A stretch of DNA of 64,000 nucleotides from Chryseobacterium caseinilyticum (GCF_014837145.1 NZ_JACYFS010000002.1:124001-188000), one strand, 5' to 3'. Shown: positions 49,234 through 59,337, counted from the first letter of the stretch. Program-made: numbers and translations. Notes: generated by a model not told the origin, from the sequence alone.

Positions 49234-52104
49234 ATGAACACGATTATACATAAAGAAATAAAAGATACCACACTGTCATCAGACTTTCCTTACACAACGG
49301 TAAGTCATGACGAAAACAAAGTCAGAATATATACTCTGAAAAACGGACTTCAGGTGTTTCTGGCGCAGAATTTTGATGCTCCGAGAATCCAGACCTTTAT
49401 CCCTGTGAAGACGGGAAGCAATAATGATCCTTCAGATAATACCGGATTGGCACATTACCTTGAACACATGATGTTTAAAGGCACTTCAAAAATCGGGACA
49501 CAAAACTGGGAGGACGAAAAAATACTTTTAGATGAAATTTCCGGCTTGTATGAAAAACACAAGGCGGAAAAAGATCCCGAAATCAAAAAAGAAATTTACC
49601 GCAAAATTGATGAAGTTTCTCAGGAAGCCAGCAAATTTGCCATCGCTAATGAATACGACAAGGCAATTTCTTCGCTCGGAGCTTCCGGAACCAATGCTCA
49701 CACATGGTTTGACGAAACAGTCTACAAAAATATAATTCCTGCCAATGAGCTTGAAAAATGGCTCAAAGTGGAAAGAGAGCGTTTTTCAGGAATGGTTTTG
49801 AGACTTTTTCATACGGAACTGGAATCGGTTTACGAAGAATTCAACAGAGCACAGGACAATGATTCGCGGTTGGTAAACTATGAACTGATGGATGCGCTTT
49901 TTCCTAACCACCCGAACGGTCAGCAAACGACACTCGGAAAGGCGGAGCATCTGCGGAATCCTTCAATGAAGGCTATTCATAAATATTTTGAAGAATATTA
50001 TGTTCCCAATAATTACGCTTTTGTTTTGGTTGGTGATTTAGATTTCGACAAAACCATACAGCTCATCGATCAGTATTTTGGAAATATTCCTTATCGTGAG
50101 CTTCCTGCAAAAAACAAAATTGTAGAAAATCCGATTACTGAAATTATCGAAAGAAGAGTTGCAAGTCCCACCACGCCAAGGGTTCAGCTGGCGTGGCGTA
50201 CAGACAGCTATGGTACAAAAGAAGCGATTCTGGCAGACGTGGTTGTAAATATTCTGAGCAACAGAGGTGAGGCAGGTTTATTGGATCTGAATATCAATCA
50301 GACCCAGAAACTGCTTTGGGCACAGGCGTATTCATTAGGTTTAAAAGAATATGGCTACTTCTCACTCGTAGGTGTTCCAAAAGAATCCCAAACGTTAGAC
50401 GAAGCAAAAGAAATGATGCTTGATCAGATCGGCTTGATTAAAAAAGGAGAGTTTCCAGACTGGATGCTTCCTGCAATCATCAGCGACTTCAAACTTCAGA
50501 GAATGAAAGCCCTTGAAACTGCCGAAGGTCTGGCCACCAATCTTTATGACACCTTTATAAAAGGAAGAACCTGGGAACAGGAACTTAACGAAATGAATGA
50601 CTACGCCGCAATTACCACAGCAGATGTCGTTACTTTCGCTCAGGAATTTTTTAAAGATAATTATGTTATTATTTATAAAGAAAAAGGTACGAACGAACAG
50701 CTTCTGAGAGTTGAAAACCCAGGAATTACCGCCGTAAAAATAAACAGAGATGAGCAGTCTGATTTTCTTACAGAAATTCTGGAAGATAAAACGGCAGATA
50801 TTCAGCCTGAATTTATTGATTATAAAAAAGAAATTCTTACTGATACTGTTGCGTCTAAGAAAATCAGTTTCGTTAAAAATAAATACAACGAAATCGCACA
50901 GGTTCACTTCATCTTTCCTGTAGGGAGCGATCACGACAGAGATTTAGGACTGTCAACTCAGGTTTTACAATATTTAGGGACAGACCGTTTTTCACCGGAT
51001 GATCTGAAAAAGGAATTTTATAAAATAGGAATCAGCAATGATTTTAAAACTTCTCAGGACCAGCTGACAATTTCACTCACAGGGCTCGAGGAAAATATAG
51101 AAAAGGGAATTCAGCTGCTGCAGCACTGGATGCAGAACGTACAGCCGGATCAGGAAATTTACAGTCAGTTTGCTGAAACAGTTTTAGAAAACAGAATTGC
51201 TGTAAAGAAAGACAAAAACAGAATCATGCAGGCACTCACCAATTTTACAAAACTGGGTGCTTACTCAAGATTCACAGATGTGATTTCTAAAGAAGAACTT
51301 TTGAATGCTTCAGTGGAAGAATTCACGGCACGCATTAAAAACATTTTCAATTATCCTTATCAGATTTTTTTCTACGGTAAAGATTTCATCAGTTTTAAAA
51401 ATTATATTGAGGATTATATTACCGAAGAAACGCAGCAGATACCTGTGAAAAGAGAATATCCTGAGCCGGAAACCGGAGGAAATGTTTATTTTATGAACTA
51501 CGACATGGTTCAGATGGAAATGAGTAAAATAGCAAGAGGGAAGAGCGTAGATCTTGAAAATTTTGGTAAGATTAATATTTTTAATGAATACTTTGGCCGT
51601 GGGCTGTCTTCCATTGTTTTTCAGGAAATTCGTGAAAGCAAAAGTCTCGCTTATTCGGCATACGTTTCCTATTCTCCGAATTCTGAACTTGCCCATCCTG
51701 ATTACGTGACTTCGTACATCGGAACGCAGCCTGACAAACTTCAGATTGCAGTGAATACGATGTCTGAATTGATGGCTGAACTCCCTGAAGTTCCGGTGCA
51801 GTTTGAAAATGCCCGAAGTGCGGCACTGAAGCAGATTGCTTCCACGAGAATTACGAGAACCAATATTTTCTTCAATACGCTGAGGCTTCAGAAACTGGGT
51901 GTAGATTATGACATCAGAAAAGATATTTACAGTCAAATCAAAATCTTGGATTTCAATGAGATGAAAGAATTTTATAATTCACATGTCAAAACTTTGAATT
52001 TCAACACAGCTTTAATAGGAAAAAGAGAAAACCTGAATATGGAGGCTATTTCAAAAATGGGAACATTTAAAGAGCTTGATTTAAAAGATATTTTCGGACA
52101 TTAA
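49234..52104 (+). CDS. M16-family zinc metallopeptidase
   Basis: 956 residues, a two-halved pitrilysin-type peptidase. The inverted zinc motif HxxEH is HYLEH in GLAHYLEHMMFKGTSKIG (about residue 75), with the third ligand in TELESVYEEFNRAQDN. The second half (about 530-950) lacks the zinc motif and has the RESKSLAYSAYVSYSP element with the conserved R/Y pair that binds substrate. No signal peptide is visible, unlike many Bacteroidota M16 enzymes, so it may act in the cytoplasm. A monocistronic unit with its own promoter and terminator. Confidence 0.9.
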   Translation: MNTIIHKEIKDTTLSSDFPYTTVSHDENKVRIYTLKNGLQVFLAQNFDAPRIQTFIPVKTGSNNDPSDNTGLAHYLEHMMFKGTSKIGTQNWEDEKILLDEISGLYEKHKAEKDPEIKKEIYRKIDEVSQEASKFAIANEYDKAISSLGASGTNAHTWFDETVYKNIIPANELEKWLKVERERFSGMVLRLFHTELESVYEEFNRAQDNDSRLVNYELMDALFPNHPNGQQTTLGKAEHLRNPSMKAIHKYFEEYYVPNNYAFVLVGDLDFDKTIQLIDQYFGNIPYRELPAKNKIVENPITEIIERRVASPTTPRVQLAWRTDSYGTKEAILADVVVNILSNRGEAGLLDLNINQTQKLLWAQAYSLGLKEYGYFSLVGVPKESQTLDEAKEMMLDQIGLIKKGEFPDWMLPAIISDFKLQRMKALETAEGLATNLYDTFIKGRTWEQELNEMNDYAAITTADVVTFAQEFFKDNYVIIYKEKGTNEQLLRVENPGITAVKINRDEQSDFLTEILEDKTADIQPEFIDYKKEILTDTVASKKISFVKNKYNEIAQVHFIFPVGSDHDRDLGLSTQVLQYLGTDRFSPDDLKKEFYKIGISNDFKTSQDQLTISLTGLEENIEKGIQLLQHWMQNVQPDQEIYSQFAETVLENRIAVKKDKNRIMQALTNFTKLGAYSRFTDVISKEELLNASVEEFTARIKNIFNYPYQIFFYGKDFISFKNYIEDYITEETQQIPVKREYPEPETGGNVYFMNYDMVQMEMSKIARGKSVDLENFGKINIFNEYFGRGLSSIVFQEIRESKSLAYSAYVSYSPNSELAHPDYVTSYIGTQPDKLQIAVNTMSELMAELPEVPVQFENARSAALKQIASTRITRTNIFFNTLRLQKLGVDYDIRKDIYSQIKILDFNEMKEFYNSHVKTLNFNTALIGKRENLNMEAISKMGTFKELDLKDIFGH

Positions 52105-52126
52105 TTTTTGGATATTTTAAAACTGA

Positions 52127-52158
52127 AAAGGCGACAGTGATCAATTGTCGCCTTTACT
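52127..52158. terminator. Bidirectional terminator between the M16 gene and the T9SS cargo gene
   Basis: AAAGGCGACA and TGTCGCCTTT form a perfect 10-bp stem around nine bases, with T-rich DNA on the plus side. Confidence 0.8.
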
Positions 52159-52183
52159 TTTTTTAAGTAAGATGAAATGAGAA

Positions 52184-53293
52184 TTACTTCCTGATAATTT
52201 TTACTGTTTTCTCACCGGTAGTTGTTTTAATTTTCACAAGATAAGTATTTGCTGTAAGTTCCGAGATATCAACGCTGACTTTTTTCTCACGGTTTGCTTT
52301 TTGGGTTTTTAAAAGTTGCCCGTTCAGGGAGTAAATCTCTATAAATTCGATTTCATTTTCAGCTGAGATATGTACAGTTCCGGCAGTAGGATTTGGGTAA
52401 ACTTTAGTGGAAATTTCTTTTTTGGTTTCGCTGACGCTTAAGGTTAGATCTAATGCCTTCAAATATTGATAACTTCCGGCTATCAGCGACGCGGTTGCCC
52501 CGGTTGTAGGATTTAAACTGAAAACTCCGCTGCCTGTCGTGTAGAGATAATTTCCATTTCCCATTTGAGCTATGCCTCTTGCTCCACCCACTGTGTAAGA
52601 ATTTAGAATACTGCCGTTTGCAGCTGAAAGATGATACACGCCGGCATTATTCCCTGCGCTGCTGTTATTGGAAAAAACGGCAATCAGATAATTTCCGTTC
52701 TGTAATTTTGTGATCTGCTGAATTCCTGTGAAAACTCCGGAGTTTACAAAATTTCCTGTGACCGTGCCGGCATAATTCATTGTTTGAATTCCTGCTGAAT
52801 CAAAAGATGTGATGTAAGCTGTCCCGCTTCCTGTATCGAGCGCGTCAAAGGGGGAGCCGAGCGTAGGATAAACTCCCAAAGATGCACCTGCAAAACTTAT
52901 TCTGCGTATGGAATTGGCAGTTGCTCCGTTGGCTGTTCCTGCATTCGTGACCCAAACTTCATTATTAACCACATTCAGCCCGCGAATGTTGCTTAAACCT
53001 ACTGAAGAAGGAATTGTAGAAGAGTAGCTGCCATCAAGATTGCAGATGTAAATCACATTGTCGGTCTGGTCAGAAATCCAGATTTTATCCTGCACACGGA
53101 TGATGCCTTTTATTGTTCCCGGACTCAGAGATGAAAGGTTGATGAAATTGGCGTTTAAAACGGTTCCGTTTGTTGCATCCAGCTGAGCGATGGTTTTGGA
53201 GGTCGAATTCACAGCAAGAATTACAGACTGTGCTGACCAGGGCAGAAAGCAAAACAGAAATAAACCGCCTGCTAAGAGTAATTTTGTTTTCAT
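52184..53293 (-). CDS. Secreted beta-propeller protein with T9SS sorting domain
   Basis: 369 residues: signal peptide (LLLAGGLFLFCFLPWSAQS), then a propeller of NHL/SMP-30 style repeats (LDATNGTVLNANFINLSSLS, GLSNIRGLNVVNNEVWVTNA, GTAYITSFDSAGIQTM, LQNGNYLIAVFSNNS, MGNGNYLYTTGSG; about 22-285), then a type A sorting domain (about 298-369) with KVYPNPTAGTVHISAE, IYSLNGQLLKTQ, VDISELTANTYLVKI. The sorting domain sends it through the type IX secretion system to the cell surface or medium. Ligand unknown. Confidence 0.88.
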   Translation of the reverse strand: MKTKLLLAGGLFLFCFLPWSAQSVILAVNSTSKTIAQLDATNGTVLNANFINLSSLSPGTIKGIIRVQDKIWISDQTDNVIYICNLDGSYSSTIPSSVGLSNIRGLNVVNNEVWVTNAGTANGATANSIRRISFAGASLGVYPTLGSPFDALDTGSGTAYITSFDSAGIQTMNYAGTVTGNFVNSGVFTGIQQITKLQNGNYLIAVFSNNSSAGNNAGVYHLSAANGSILNSYTVGGARGIAQMGNGNYLYTTGSGVFSLNPTTGATASLIAGSYQYLKALDLTLSVSETKKEISTKVYPNPTAGTVHISAENEIEFIEIYSLNGQLLKTQKANREKKVSVDISELTANTYLVKIKTTTGEKTVKIIRK

Positions 53294-53393
53294 AAGATTG
53301 ATTTTTAAGTGAAGGATAAGCCTAAATTACAAAAAGAATCTTACAAAAACTATTTTTTTTGATTGAAAATCAGCTGCTTATATTTAAATGCGC

Positions 53394-54473
53394 TTAGGTT
53401 AAAGCACAATCTCCGTCTCCATCCTGAAAATTTGGTTTAAAATTTAATGGCAAATGACTCAACATTTTCTCATGAAACATGTAACGTCTTTCCATGTTTC
53501 TGCTGTGGATTTTTGGGAAGTTGCCATTATTTTCAATCTCACTGTTGAGATCAGTCTGATAACTTGTGATCTGTTTCACTCTGTTTTTTTCTGAAAAATA
53601 TGCCAGAAAATCAATGAAATTCTGAAGATTATTATTTGCAAAAAGGTAAGGAATTTTCAAATGTCCGTCACGTAAAAGCAGCAGAGCAGAAGCTTCAAAC
53701 TCATTATGAGCATTGAAGATTTTAATCCAGAAATACTTAAATTGTTTCGAGTAGCTTGAGAAAAGGTATTCGGAATCGGGTTTTCCACCTTCCAGAATCC
53801 ACGGATTTTTTACAAACCAATTGATCTCATCAGCTGTTCGATTAGAAGGAAATTGAATTATGAAATCCTTACTTTCATCATCAATTTCAGACAGAATTTC
53901 AAATTTAAAATCAGGTTTTTCCTGAAAAGAATTTTTAAACGAAATTAAACTGTTAAAAAAGAAATCAGATAGTTTGAAAAATGGTTTTAAGGTTTTTAAC
54001 TGCGTTTTTTTTGCCGGAATGATGTTTTGGAAATCTGTTTTCAGATAAAATCGCTTGCCCTCCTTTGCCTGAATATATTTGAAAAATTTAATTTTATTAT
54101 AAAGACTTTCAGCTTCGGGAGTGAATTCTGTGATGGCAATATTTCCGCTGTATTCTTCGAATGCCTTATCCAAAAGTTTCTGCGCAATTCTTTTGCCTCT
54201 GAAGTCGCTGCTTACAAACAGGGTGCTGAGCCAAGCATATCTGAATTTCTTACCGTCGATGAGAAAAAAATCAGGGAGACAGCCGACGTAGCCTGCCAGT
54301 TTTTCATCTTCGTAGGCCAGAATTAAAAGCGTCTGATCATCATCAGCTTTTGGATTTCTGATCTGAGATTCAGCGCGGTGTTTTGTGATGGGAAGAAAAG
54401 CATCGGAACGGTATTTTCCCGACGATATGAATTCGCTTAAAGCTTTTTTATTGAGAGTTTTCAGCTCGATCAT
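53394..54473 (-). CDS. GNAT-family acetyltransferase
   Basis: 359 residues. N-terminal GNAT fold (about 1-145) with the acetyl-CoA motif SSDFRGKRIAQKLLDKAFEE (R/QxxGxG/A loop as RGKRIA). The other 200 residues are a second region with a sterol-carrier or degenerate GNAT look (EINWFVKNPWILEGG, FKYFWIKIFNAHNEFEASAL) but no motif. The start codon overlaps the stop of the polysaccharide deacetylase gene by four bases, so the two proteins are made together and may modify the same glycan or lipid. Confidence 0.8.
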   Translation of the reverse strand: MIELKTLNKKALSEFISSGKYRSDAFLPITKHRAESQIRNPKADDDQTLLILAYEDEKLAGYVGCLPDFFLIDGKKFRYAWLSTLFVSSDFRGKRIAQKLLDKAFEEYSGNIAITEFTPEAESLYNKIKFFKYIQAKEGKRFYLKTDFQNIIPAKKTQLKTLKPFFKLSDFFFNSLISFKNSFQEKPDFKFEILSEIDDESKDFIIQFPSNRTADEINWFVKNPWILEGGKPDSEYLFSSYSKQFKYFWIKIFNAHNEFEASALLLLRDGHLKIPYLFANNNLQNFIDFLAYFSEKNRVKQITSYQTDLNSEIENNGNFPKIHSRNMERRYMFHEKMLSHLPLNFKPNFQDGDGDCALT

Positions 54474-55417
54474 TTTCTCTGGATATGGTTTTTGTTGAGG
54501 TGTTTTTTAAACCTGAAATAAGAAATTTCTTTTTTTAAAATCATTCGGGCATTTTCACCGGTTTCCATTGGAATTCGCTGGAAATTATGAGCAACAGAAT
54601 CTGTTTTTACGCCAGCACTTCCGAATGTACAGAAAAAATCTTCATTTTTAAAAAGTGTATCAAAAAATACCTTTTCAACTCCAAAATCGGTAAAAGGAAA
54701 AGCAAAACTTTCATAATGAAAACCATTTTCCTTCATATAACTGTAACCCTGAAATGTATTTTCAAGTTGCTCAGAAAGTGGTAAATCATGGTAAAGCGGA
54801 TGATTCCAGCCATGTGATGAAATTCCGAAACCTTTATTTCTAATCTGATACAGTTCATCTGAACTGAGATACGGTCTTTTTTCTTTTAAATAATCTTCAA
54901 AATCAACTTCAAACTGCATTGCAAGATCATTTATTGTTTTTGTATCCTGATATTTTAATTTTAGCAGAAATTTATCCTCATAGTGTATTTGCTGAAATTT
55001 ATCTTTCAGTAAACTCACTTTGCATCGAAACATCAGGTCTTTATTATCTGTAAAAGCGGGATTAATAAAGTTCATGGCGTAAATTCCCTTCCGTTTCAGA
55101 ATAGGAATTACAACATCATAAAATTCTCTGTAGCCATCATCGAATGTGAGTAAGGCAATCTTTTTTTTAGGCTTAAAATTTCCCTTTACATAGTCTTTAA
55201 ATTCATCAAATGTTACCCACTGAAAATGTTTTGAAAGACAGTCAAGATCTGCTTCAAATTCTTTCTCATTTTTATAATTGATGATGTGTTTGAGGTGGGG
55301 AAGATGCTCGTTTGAAACGTTATGATACACAGGAAGGCAATAATCCAACGGGAAATTTCCGGAAAAATTTTCATTTTCAAATTGAGAAAGTGTAGTGATG
55401 ATTAGTTTTTTGAGCAT
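54470..55417 (-). CDS. Polysaccharide deacetylase family protein (NodB-like)
   Basis: 315 residues, carbohydrate esterase 4 fold. The metal motif 1 is LLTFDDGYREFYDV (catalytic Asp and metal Asp in TFDDG, about 94-98); motif 2 is GISSHGWNHPLYHDLPLSEQ (SHxxxHP as SHGWNHP, about 197-203); later FAFPFTDFG stands for the RxPxG/FAYPFG region. Without signal peptide or membrane helix, it probably acts in the cytoplasm on a glycan precursor. Coupled to the GNAT gene by overlap. Confidence 0.88.
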   Translation of the reverse strand: MLKKLIITTLSQFENENFSGNFPLDYCLPVYHNVSNEHLPHLKHIINYKNEKEFEADLDCLSKHFQWVTFDEFKDYVKGNFKPKKKIALLTFDDGYREFYDVVIPILKRKGIYAMNFINPAFTDNKDLMFRCKVSLLKDKFQQIHYEDKFLLKLKYQDTKTINDLAMQFEVDFEDYLKEKRPYLSSDELYQIRNKGFGISSHGWNHPLYHDLPLSEQLENTFQGYSYMKENGFHYESFAFPFTDFGVEKVFFDTLFKNEDFFCTFGSAGVKTDSVAHNFQRIPMETGENARMILKKEISYFRFKKHLNKNHIQRK

Positions 55418-55436
55418 ACAGATGTAAAAATAAAAA

Positions 55437-55472
55437 AGAATCTGCTCAAAAGCAATGTTTTGAGCAGATTCT
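55437..55472 (-). terminator. Terminator of the DPP11 gene
   Basis: AGAATCTGCTCAAAA and its complement make a perfect 15-bp stem with a 6-base loop; the minus strand continues with TTTTTTATTTTT. Confidence 0.85.
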
Positions 55473-55492
55473 GAAGTTTTATGTAGTGAAAA

Positions 55493-57622
55493 TCACTTTA
55501 CAATTTTCATTTCGTCAATCAGCCATTTAGAATCGGCAAATTTATCGATGATGAAAAGGATATATTTCGTGTCAACCATAATGTTTCTGCTGAATCTTGG
55601 GTCGTAATTGATGTCGCTCATCGTTCCTTCCCACTGTCTGTCGAAGTTCAGACCGACAAGATTTCCCTGTGCATCCAAAGCAGGTGAACCGGAGTTCCCT
55701 CCCGTGGTGTGATTGGTTGCGGTAAATCCGACAGGAACATCTCCAGATTTGTCTTTGTAAACTCCGTAATCCTTTTTGTTGTAAAGGTCAAGAAGTTTTT
55801 GCGGAACATCAAACTCATAATCTCCGGGAACATATTTCTCTACAACACCAGCCAAATGCGTCTGGAAATCATAAGAAACAGCATCTCTCGGGCTTGATCC
55901 TTTAATTTTTCCGTACGTCACTCTCATGGTAGAATTGGCATCAGGGAAGAATTTTCTGTCCTTATCTGTTTCCATCTGCTGAGCCATGAATTTCTTCTGC
56001 AAAGCATCAATTTTAGCCTGTAATGAAGTGTACTGAATGTCTGCAGATTTAGAATAAGTATCCTTTAAACTGTTGAATAGAATATACATTTCATCTTTTT
56101 TGATCGCTTTAATCAATTTGTCAGGATTCGAAAAAGCTTTATCGATATCTGCTGAAAGGCTTGCCCCGTTCACTTCAGATCTACCTGTGATTACAGAATT
56201 TTTAGATAAATTCTCAATAGTCTGAAGGTTTTGAGCCTCATTTTTATACCTGTCAAAACCTGCAGGTAAAAACTGGGTAGCCGTTTTGTTGGCATACAGA
56301 GCCAAAAGTTTAGCCGTCACTTTCGCATCCAGTTCAGCACTGTAATCTTTATAGAATGATGATAATCTGTTTTTAAAAGAAGCGGTCGTTTTCTCATCCA
56401 TTTTCCCTGATTCTACTGCTGTAATATAGCTTGAATAAAGGTTGGCAAGAGTTAACGTTTCCGCATTCCTGATGGTTTCAGTGTAATACGCGTTGTTCAG
56501 AGCGTAAGGCGCCTGCTCGTTGTACAGCTGATTCAGCTGATCAAGAGTTGTCTTAATGTCAGGATTTTTCGCGATTAAAGTCTGCTCGTAAGCTGCTTTT
56601 TTCTGAACGGCATTAGATTTTTTTAAACCTTCCACTTCACCGATCCACTTTTTCCAGTAATTGGCTACAGAAGCGTATTTAGAAGCGTATTTGATACGGG
56701 TTGCATCATCAGCACGCATTTTTTCGTCTAAAGTTTTCAAAGCTACATCACGCACTGCAATTCTCGCAGGGTCGGTGTCTTTCATGATTTTGTCAACTGC
56801 AATTGACGGAAGATATTCTGTTGTTCTACCCGGAAAACCATACACAAAAGTGAAATCATTTTCTTTTTTATCTTTTATAGAAACCGGAAGGTAATGTTTA
56901 GGCACATAAGGCACATTGTCCTTTGAATATTCTGCAGGTCTGTTATTTTTATCAGCGTAAATTCTAAACATAGAAAAATCTCCTGTATGTCTCGGCCAAA
57001 CCCAGTTATCGGTATCTGAACCGAATTTTCCGATGCTTTGTGGCGGTGCTCCCACCAAACGGATATCCTTAAAAGTATCGATGACGAAAGCATAATATTT
57101 ATTTCCGTAATACATCGGTCTCACCATAACCTTCTGTCCGGATTCGGTTTTAGTCGTCGACTGGACCTTCTGAATATTGGCATTGATGGTTGCTACATCC
57201 AGATAAGGATTTCCCTCAAGAACTTCTTTGGTAACGTCTTTAATATCAACGATGAAATCTACGGTAACCCCAGGATTGGCCAGTTCTTCAGTGCTGTTTT
57301 TTGCCCAGAAACCATTAGATAAAAGATCATTCTGAACTGTAGAATGTGACTGAATCTGGCTGTATCCACAGTGGTGATTGGTGAGTAAAAGGCCTTTAGG
57401 AGAAATAATTTCAGCAGTACATCCACCGTTGAATTGTACCACAGCGTCTTTGATGCTTGGCTTTTGCGTGTTAAATATATCTTTGGCAGAAATTTTCATA
57501 CCCAGATCCTTCATTTCTTTTTCGTTCAGCTCAGTCGGGATCCACATTCCACCGTATTGCTGAGCAAATCCCAGAGAGAAACTGAAGAATGCAGAGGCAA
57601 TCAGAATATTACGTTTTATCAT
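55493..57622 (-). CDS. Asp/Glu-specific dipeptidyl-peptidase (S46 family, DPP11 type)
   Basis: 709 residues with a signal peptide (LIASAFFSFSLGFAQQ). S46 serine peptidase that removes N-terminal dipeptides from peptides in the periplasm, feeding amino-acid growth. Catalytic His in KGLLLTNHHCGYSQIQ (His83/84); the nucleophile Ser in TGGNSGSPALDAQG (about 645); an Asp in the SDTDNWVWPRHTGDFSMF stretch (about 205-220). The specificity residue after the Ser, in GLNFDRQWEGTMSDI, is Arg as in DPP11 (cuts after Asp/Glu) rather than Gly as in DPP7. Length fits the family. Confidence 0.92.
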   Translation of the reverse strand: MIKRNILIASAFFSFSLGFAQQYGGMWIPTELNEKEMKDLGMKISAKDIFNTQKPSIKDAVVQFNGGCTAEIISPKGLLLTNHHCGYSQIQSHSTVQNDLLSNGFWAKNSTEELANPGVTVDFIVDIKDVTKEVLEGNPYLDVATINANIQKVQSTTKTESGQKVMVRPMYYGNKYYAFVIDTFKDIRLVGAPPQSIGKFGSDTDNWVWPRHTGDFSMFRIYADKNNRPAEYSKDNVPYVPKHYLPVSIKDKKENDFTFVYGFPGRTTEYLPSIAVDKIMKDTDPARIAVRDVALKTLDEKMRADDATRIKYASKYASVANYWKKWIGEVEGLKKSNAVQKKAAYEQTLIAKNPDIKTTLDQLNQLYNEQAPYALNNAYYTETIRNAETLTLANLYSSYITAVESGKMDEKTTASFKNRLSSFYKDYSAELDAKVTAKLLALYANKTATQFLPAGFDRYKNEAQNLQTIENLSKNSVITGRSEVNGASLSADIDKAFSNPDKLIKAIKKDEMYILFNSLKDTYSKSADIQYTSLQAKIDALQKKFMAQQMETDKDRKFFPDANSTMRVTYGKIKGSSPRDAVSYDFQTHLAGVVEKYVPGDYEFDVPQKLLDLYNKKDYGVYKDKSGDVPVGFTATNHTTGGNSGSPALDAQGNLVGLNFDRQWEGTMSDINYDPRFSRNIMVDTKYILFIIDKFADSKWLIDEMKIVK

Positions 57623-57671
57623 TAGGAAAATTTTTTGCCTAATTTACGCATTTAAAATTTTCCTGAAAAAG

Positions 57672-57706
57672 AAAAACCCTTCCGAATTTTATTCCAAAGG
57701 GTTTTT
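57672..57706 (-). terminator. Terminator downstream of the Crp-type gene
   Basis: On the minus strand AAAAACCCTTTGG pairs with GGAAGGGTTTTT (with mismatch-free core of nine pairs), followed by a T-rich stretch; 140 bases beyond the Crp-type stop. Confidence 0.65.
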
Positions 57707-57846
57707 GCATTGTCTGTGTGTTTTTAGACCATAAAAATTACAAAATACTTCAACGTTGGGAACAGTCTCAAAGTTTAGCTTCCACACTTTTCATCATATT
57801 TTAGACGTCACAAAATAATGAAATATTTAAGTAAAATAAAATGAAC

Positions 57847-58434
57847 CTAAGTTAACGCAATCCGCTTTCTGATACGGCTTAGCGCCTGCGGAGTAATGCC
57901 GATATAAGAAGCGATATGCTTTAACGGAATATCTGAAATAAAATTCGGGTAGGTTTTGACTAAATTTAAATACCGCTCTTCCGCACTGTTTACCAATAAA
58001 GAAATTTCGCGCTGGGTTTTTCTCACGTAAAGATGTTCAGCTGAAATTCTTCCCATATAGTTTCCCACAGGAGATCTTGCGTACAGTTCCTGCAAATCAT
58101 CAAAATGAATTCTGTAAACCGTTGTTTCCTGCACTGTCTCTACGTTGTAGGAACATGGAGATCGGGTAATAAAAGAATCGTAAGCACTTCCAAACATATT
58201 TTCGGCAATGAAGGAGAACGTAATTTGCCTTGAAGGTTCTGTAGGATGGGTTTTATTAACGAAAAACCTGATGATGCCGGAATCAATAAAATATAGATAA
58301 TCTTCAGTCGTACCCTCCTTTAAAATCAGCTTTTTCTTTGGATAAATGATTTTTTTAAATTTACTCACATGATATTGAGCTTCTTCATGAGACAAACCGT
58401 CGATAGTCCTGTAAATACTGAGCAATTTTTCCAT
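57847..58434 (-). CDS. Crp/Fnr-family transcriptional regulator
   Basis: 195 residues. N-terminal cyclic-nucleotide-binding-like beta-roll (about 25-125; KKKLILKEGTTEDYLYFIDS, RFFVNKTHPTEPSRQITFSF), a dimer helix and a compact C-terminal winged helix (ERYLNLVKTYPNFISDIPLK, HIASYIGITPQALSRIRKR), typical of the short Bacteroidota Crp proteins. The cAMP-binding signature (GE..ER.A) is not well kept, so the signal is unknown. Nothing nearby shows its target. Confidence 0.88.
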   Translation of the reverse strand: MEKLLSIYRTIDGLSHEEAQYHVSKFKKIIYPKKKLILKEGTTEDYLYFIDSGIIRFFVNKTHPTEPSRQITFSFIAENMFGSAYDSFITRSPCSYNVETVQETTVYRIHFDDLQELYARSPVGNYMGRISAEHLYVRKTQREISLLVNSAEERYLNLVKTYPNFISDIPLKHIASYIGITPQALSRIRKRIALT

Positions 58435-58614
58435 GAAAGGCTGATAAATAAGGGATATTAGTGACGCAAAAATAATTCTTCTGATTTAAATTTGCAAAAA
58501 TATTCGTTACTTTTTAAATTTCAGTTGAAATTTTTCACAGCCGTTTTTTGTTTAATCTTCAAAATCTAACTTAGAAAAAGGTCAGAATAATTTGAACAGA
58601 AAAATTAATCTGAT

Positions 58615-59259
58615 TTAGAACTGAAAAGAATTTATTTTTTCGTCATGCATCATTTGCTTAATCAGCATTTCGTGGTTTTTACTTTTACCTGTCAGCAACC
58701 AGCTTGTGGTGGTGTTCTCCCTTGAAAAAGCCTGTTTTACGACAGTGAATTTAAGATTGTATTTTTTAAATAAATTTTCACAATAATTGAGATCCTCTTT
58801 TTTTAAAACCATAATTTTATACTCACGGAGTTTGTGATTCCGGTCTATGAAATTCTGAAAATAACTGAGCGAACTTAAGATCAGTAAAATCAAAACAGTT
58901 CCCAACAGCGAAAGGTAAACATAGCCGGCACCCATCGCCATTCCCACTGAAGCTGTTGCCCAGATTGTTGTAGCGGTTGTGATGCCGTCAATTTTATTAT
59001 CACCTTTAAAAATAACGCCGGCACCCAAAAATCCGATCCCTGTAATGATGTTGGCGGCAAGCCGGTCCGGATCCTTAATACCGATTTTTATGGAAAGAAT
59101 AGTGAACAGACACGAACCAAAACAGACCAGAATAAAGGTTCGCAAACCCGCAGATTTATTCCTGTATTCCCTTTCTGCACCGATGCAGAGGCCGAGAAAC
59201 ACCGAAATGAAAATCAGCACGAGTTCGTTTTGGATGGAGTGGTCTTTCAGGAAATCCAT
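58615..59259 (-). CDS. MgtC/SapB-family membrane protein
   Basis: 214 residues. Four or more membrane helices in the first 150 residues with MgtC features: LVLIFISVFLGLCIGAEREY (the conserved GxERE), ANIITGIGFLGAGVIFKGD (GIGFLGAG) and GITTATTIWATASVGMAMGA (GLTTAA-type). A C-terminal soluble domain (about 150-214, EYKIMVLKKEDLNYCENL) may be ACT-like. The family is linked to magnesium stress and to control of ATP synthase or P-type ATPases in other bacteria. Confidence 0.92.
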   Translation of the reverse strand: MDFLKDHSIQNELVLIFISVFLGLCIGAEREYRNKSAGLRTFILVCFGSCLFTILSIKIGIKDPDRLAANIITGIGFLGAGVIFKGDNKIDGITTATTIWATASVGMAMGAGYVYLSLLGTVLILLILSSLSYFQNFIDRNHKLREYKIMVLKKEDLNYCENLFKKYNLKFTVVKQAFSRENTTTSWLLTGKSKNHEMLIKQMMHDEKINSFQF

Positions 59260-59308
59260 TTTGAAATTTGTTTACATAAATTTACAATAAATATTTTTTA
59301 AAACGCCC

Positions 59309-59316
59309 TAACTTTG
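59309..59316 (+). promoter_or_regulatory. -7 element of the sugar acetyltransferase gene
   Basis: TAACTTTG matches TAnnTTTG, 21 bases before the start codon. Confidence 0.55.
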
Positions 59317-59337
59317 CCTTTCATAATATAGAAAACA

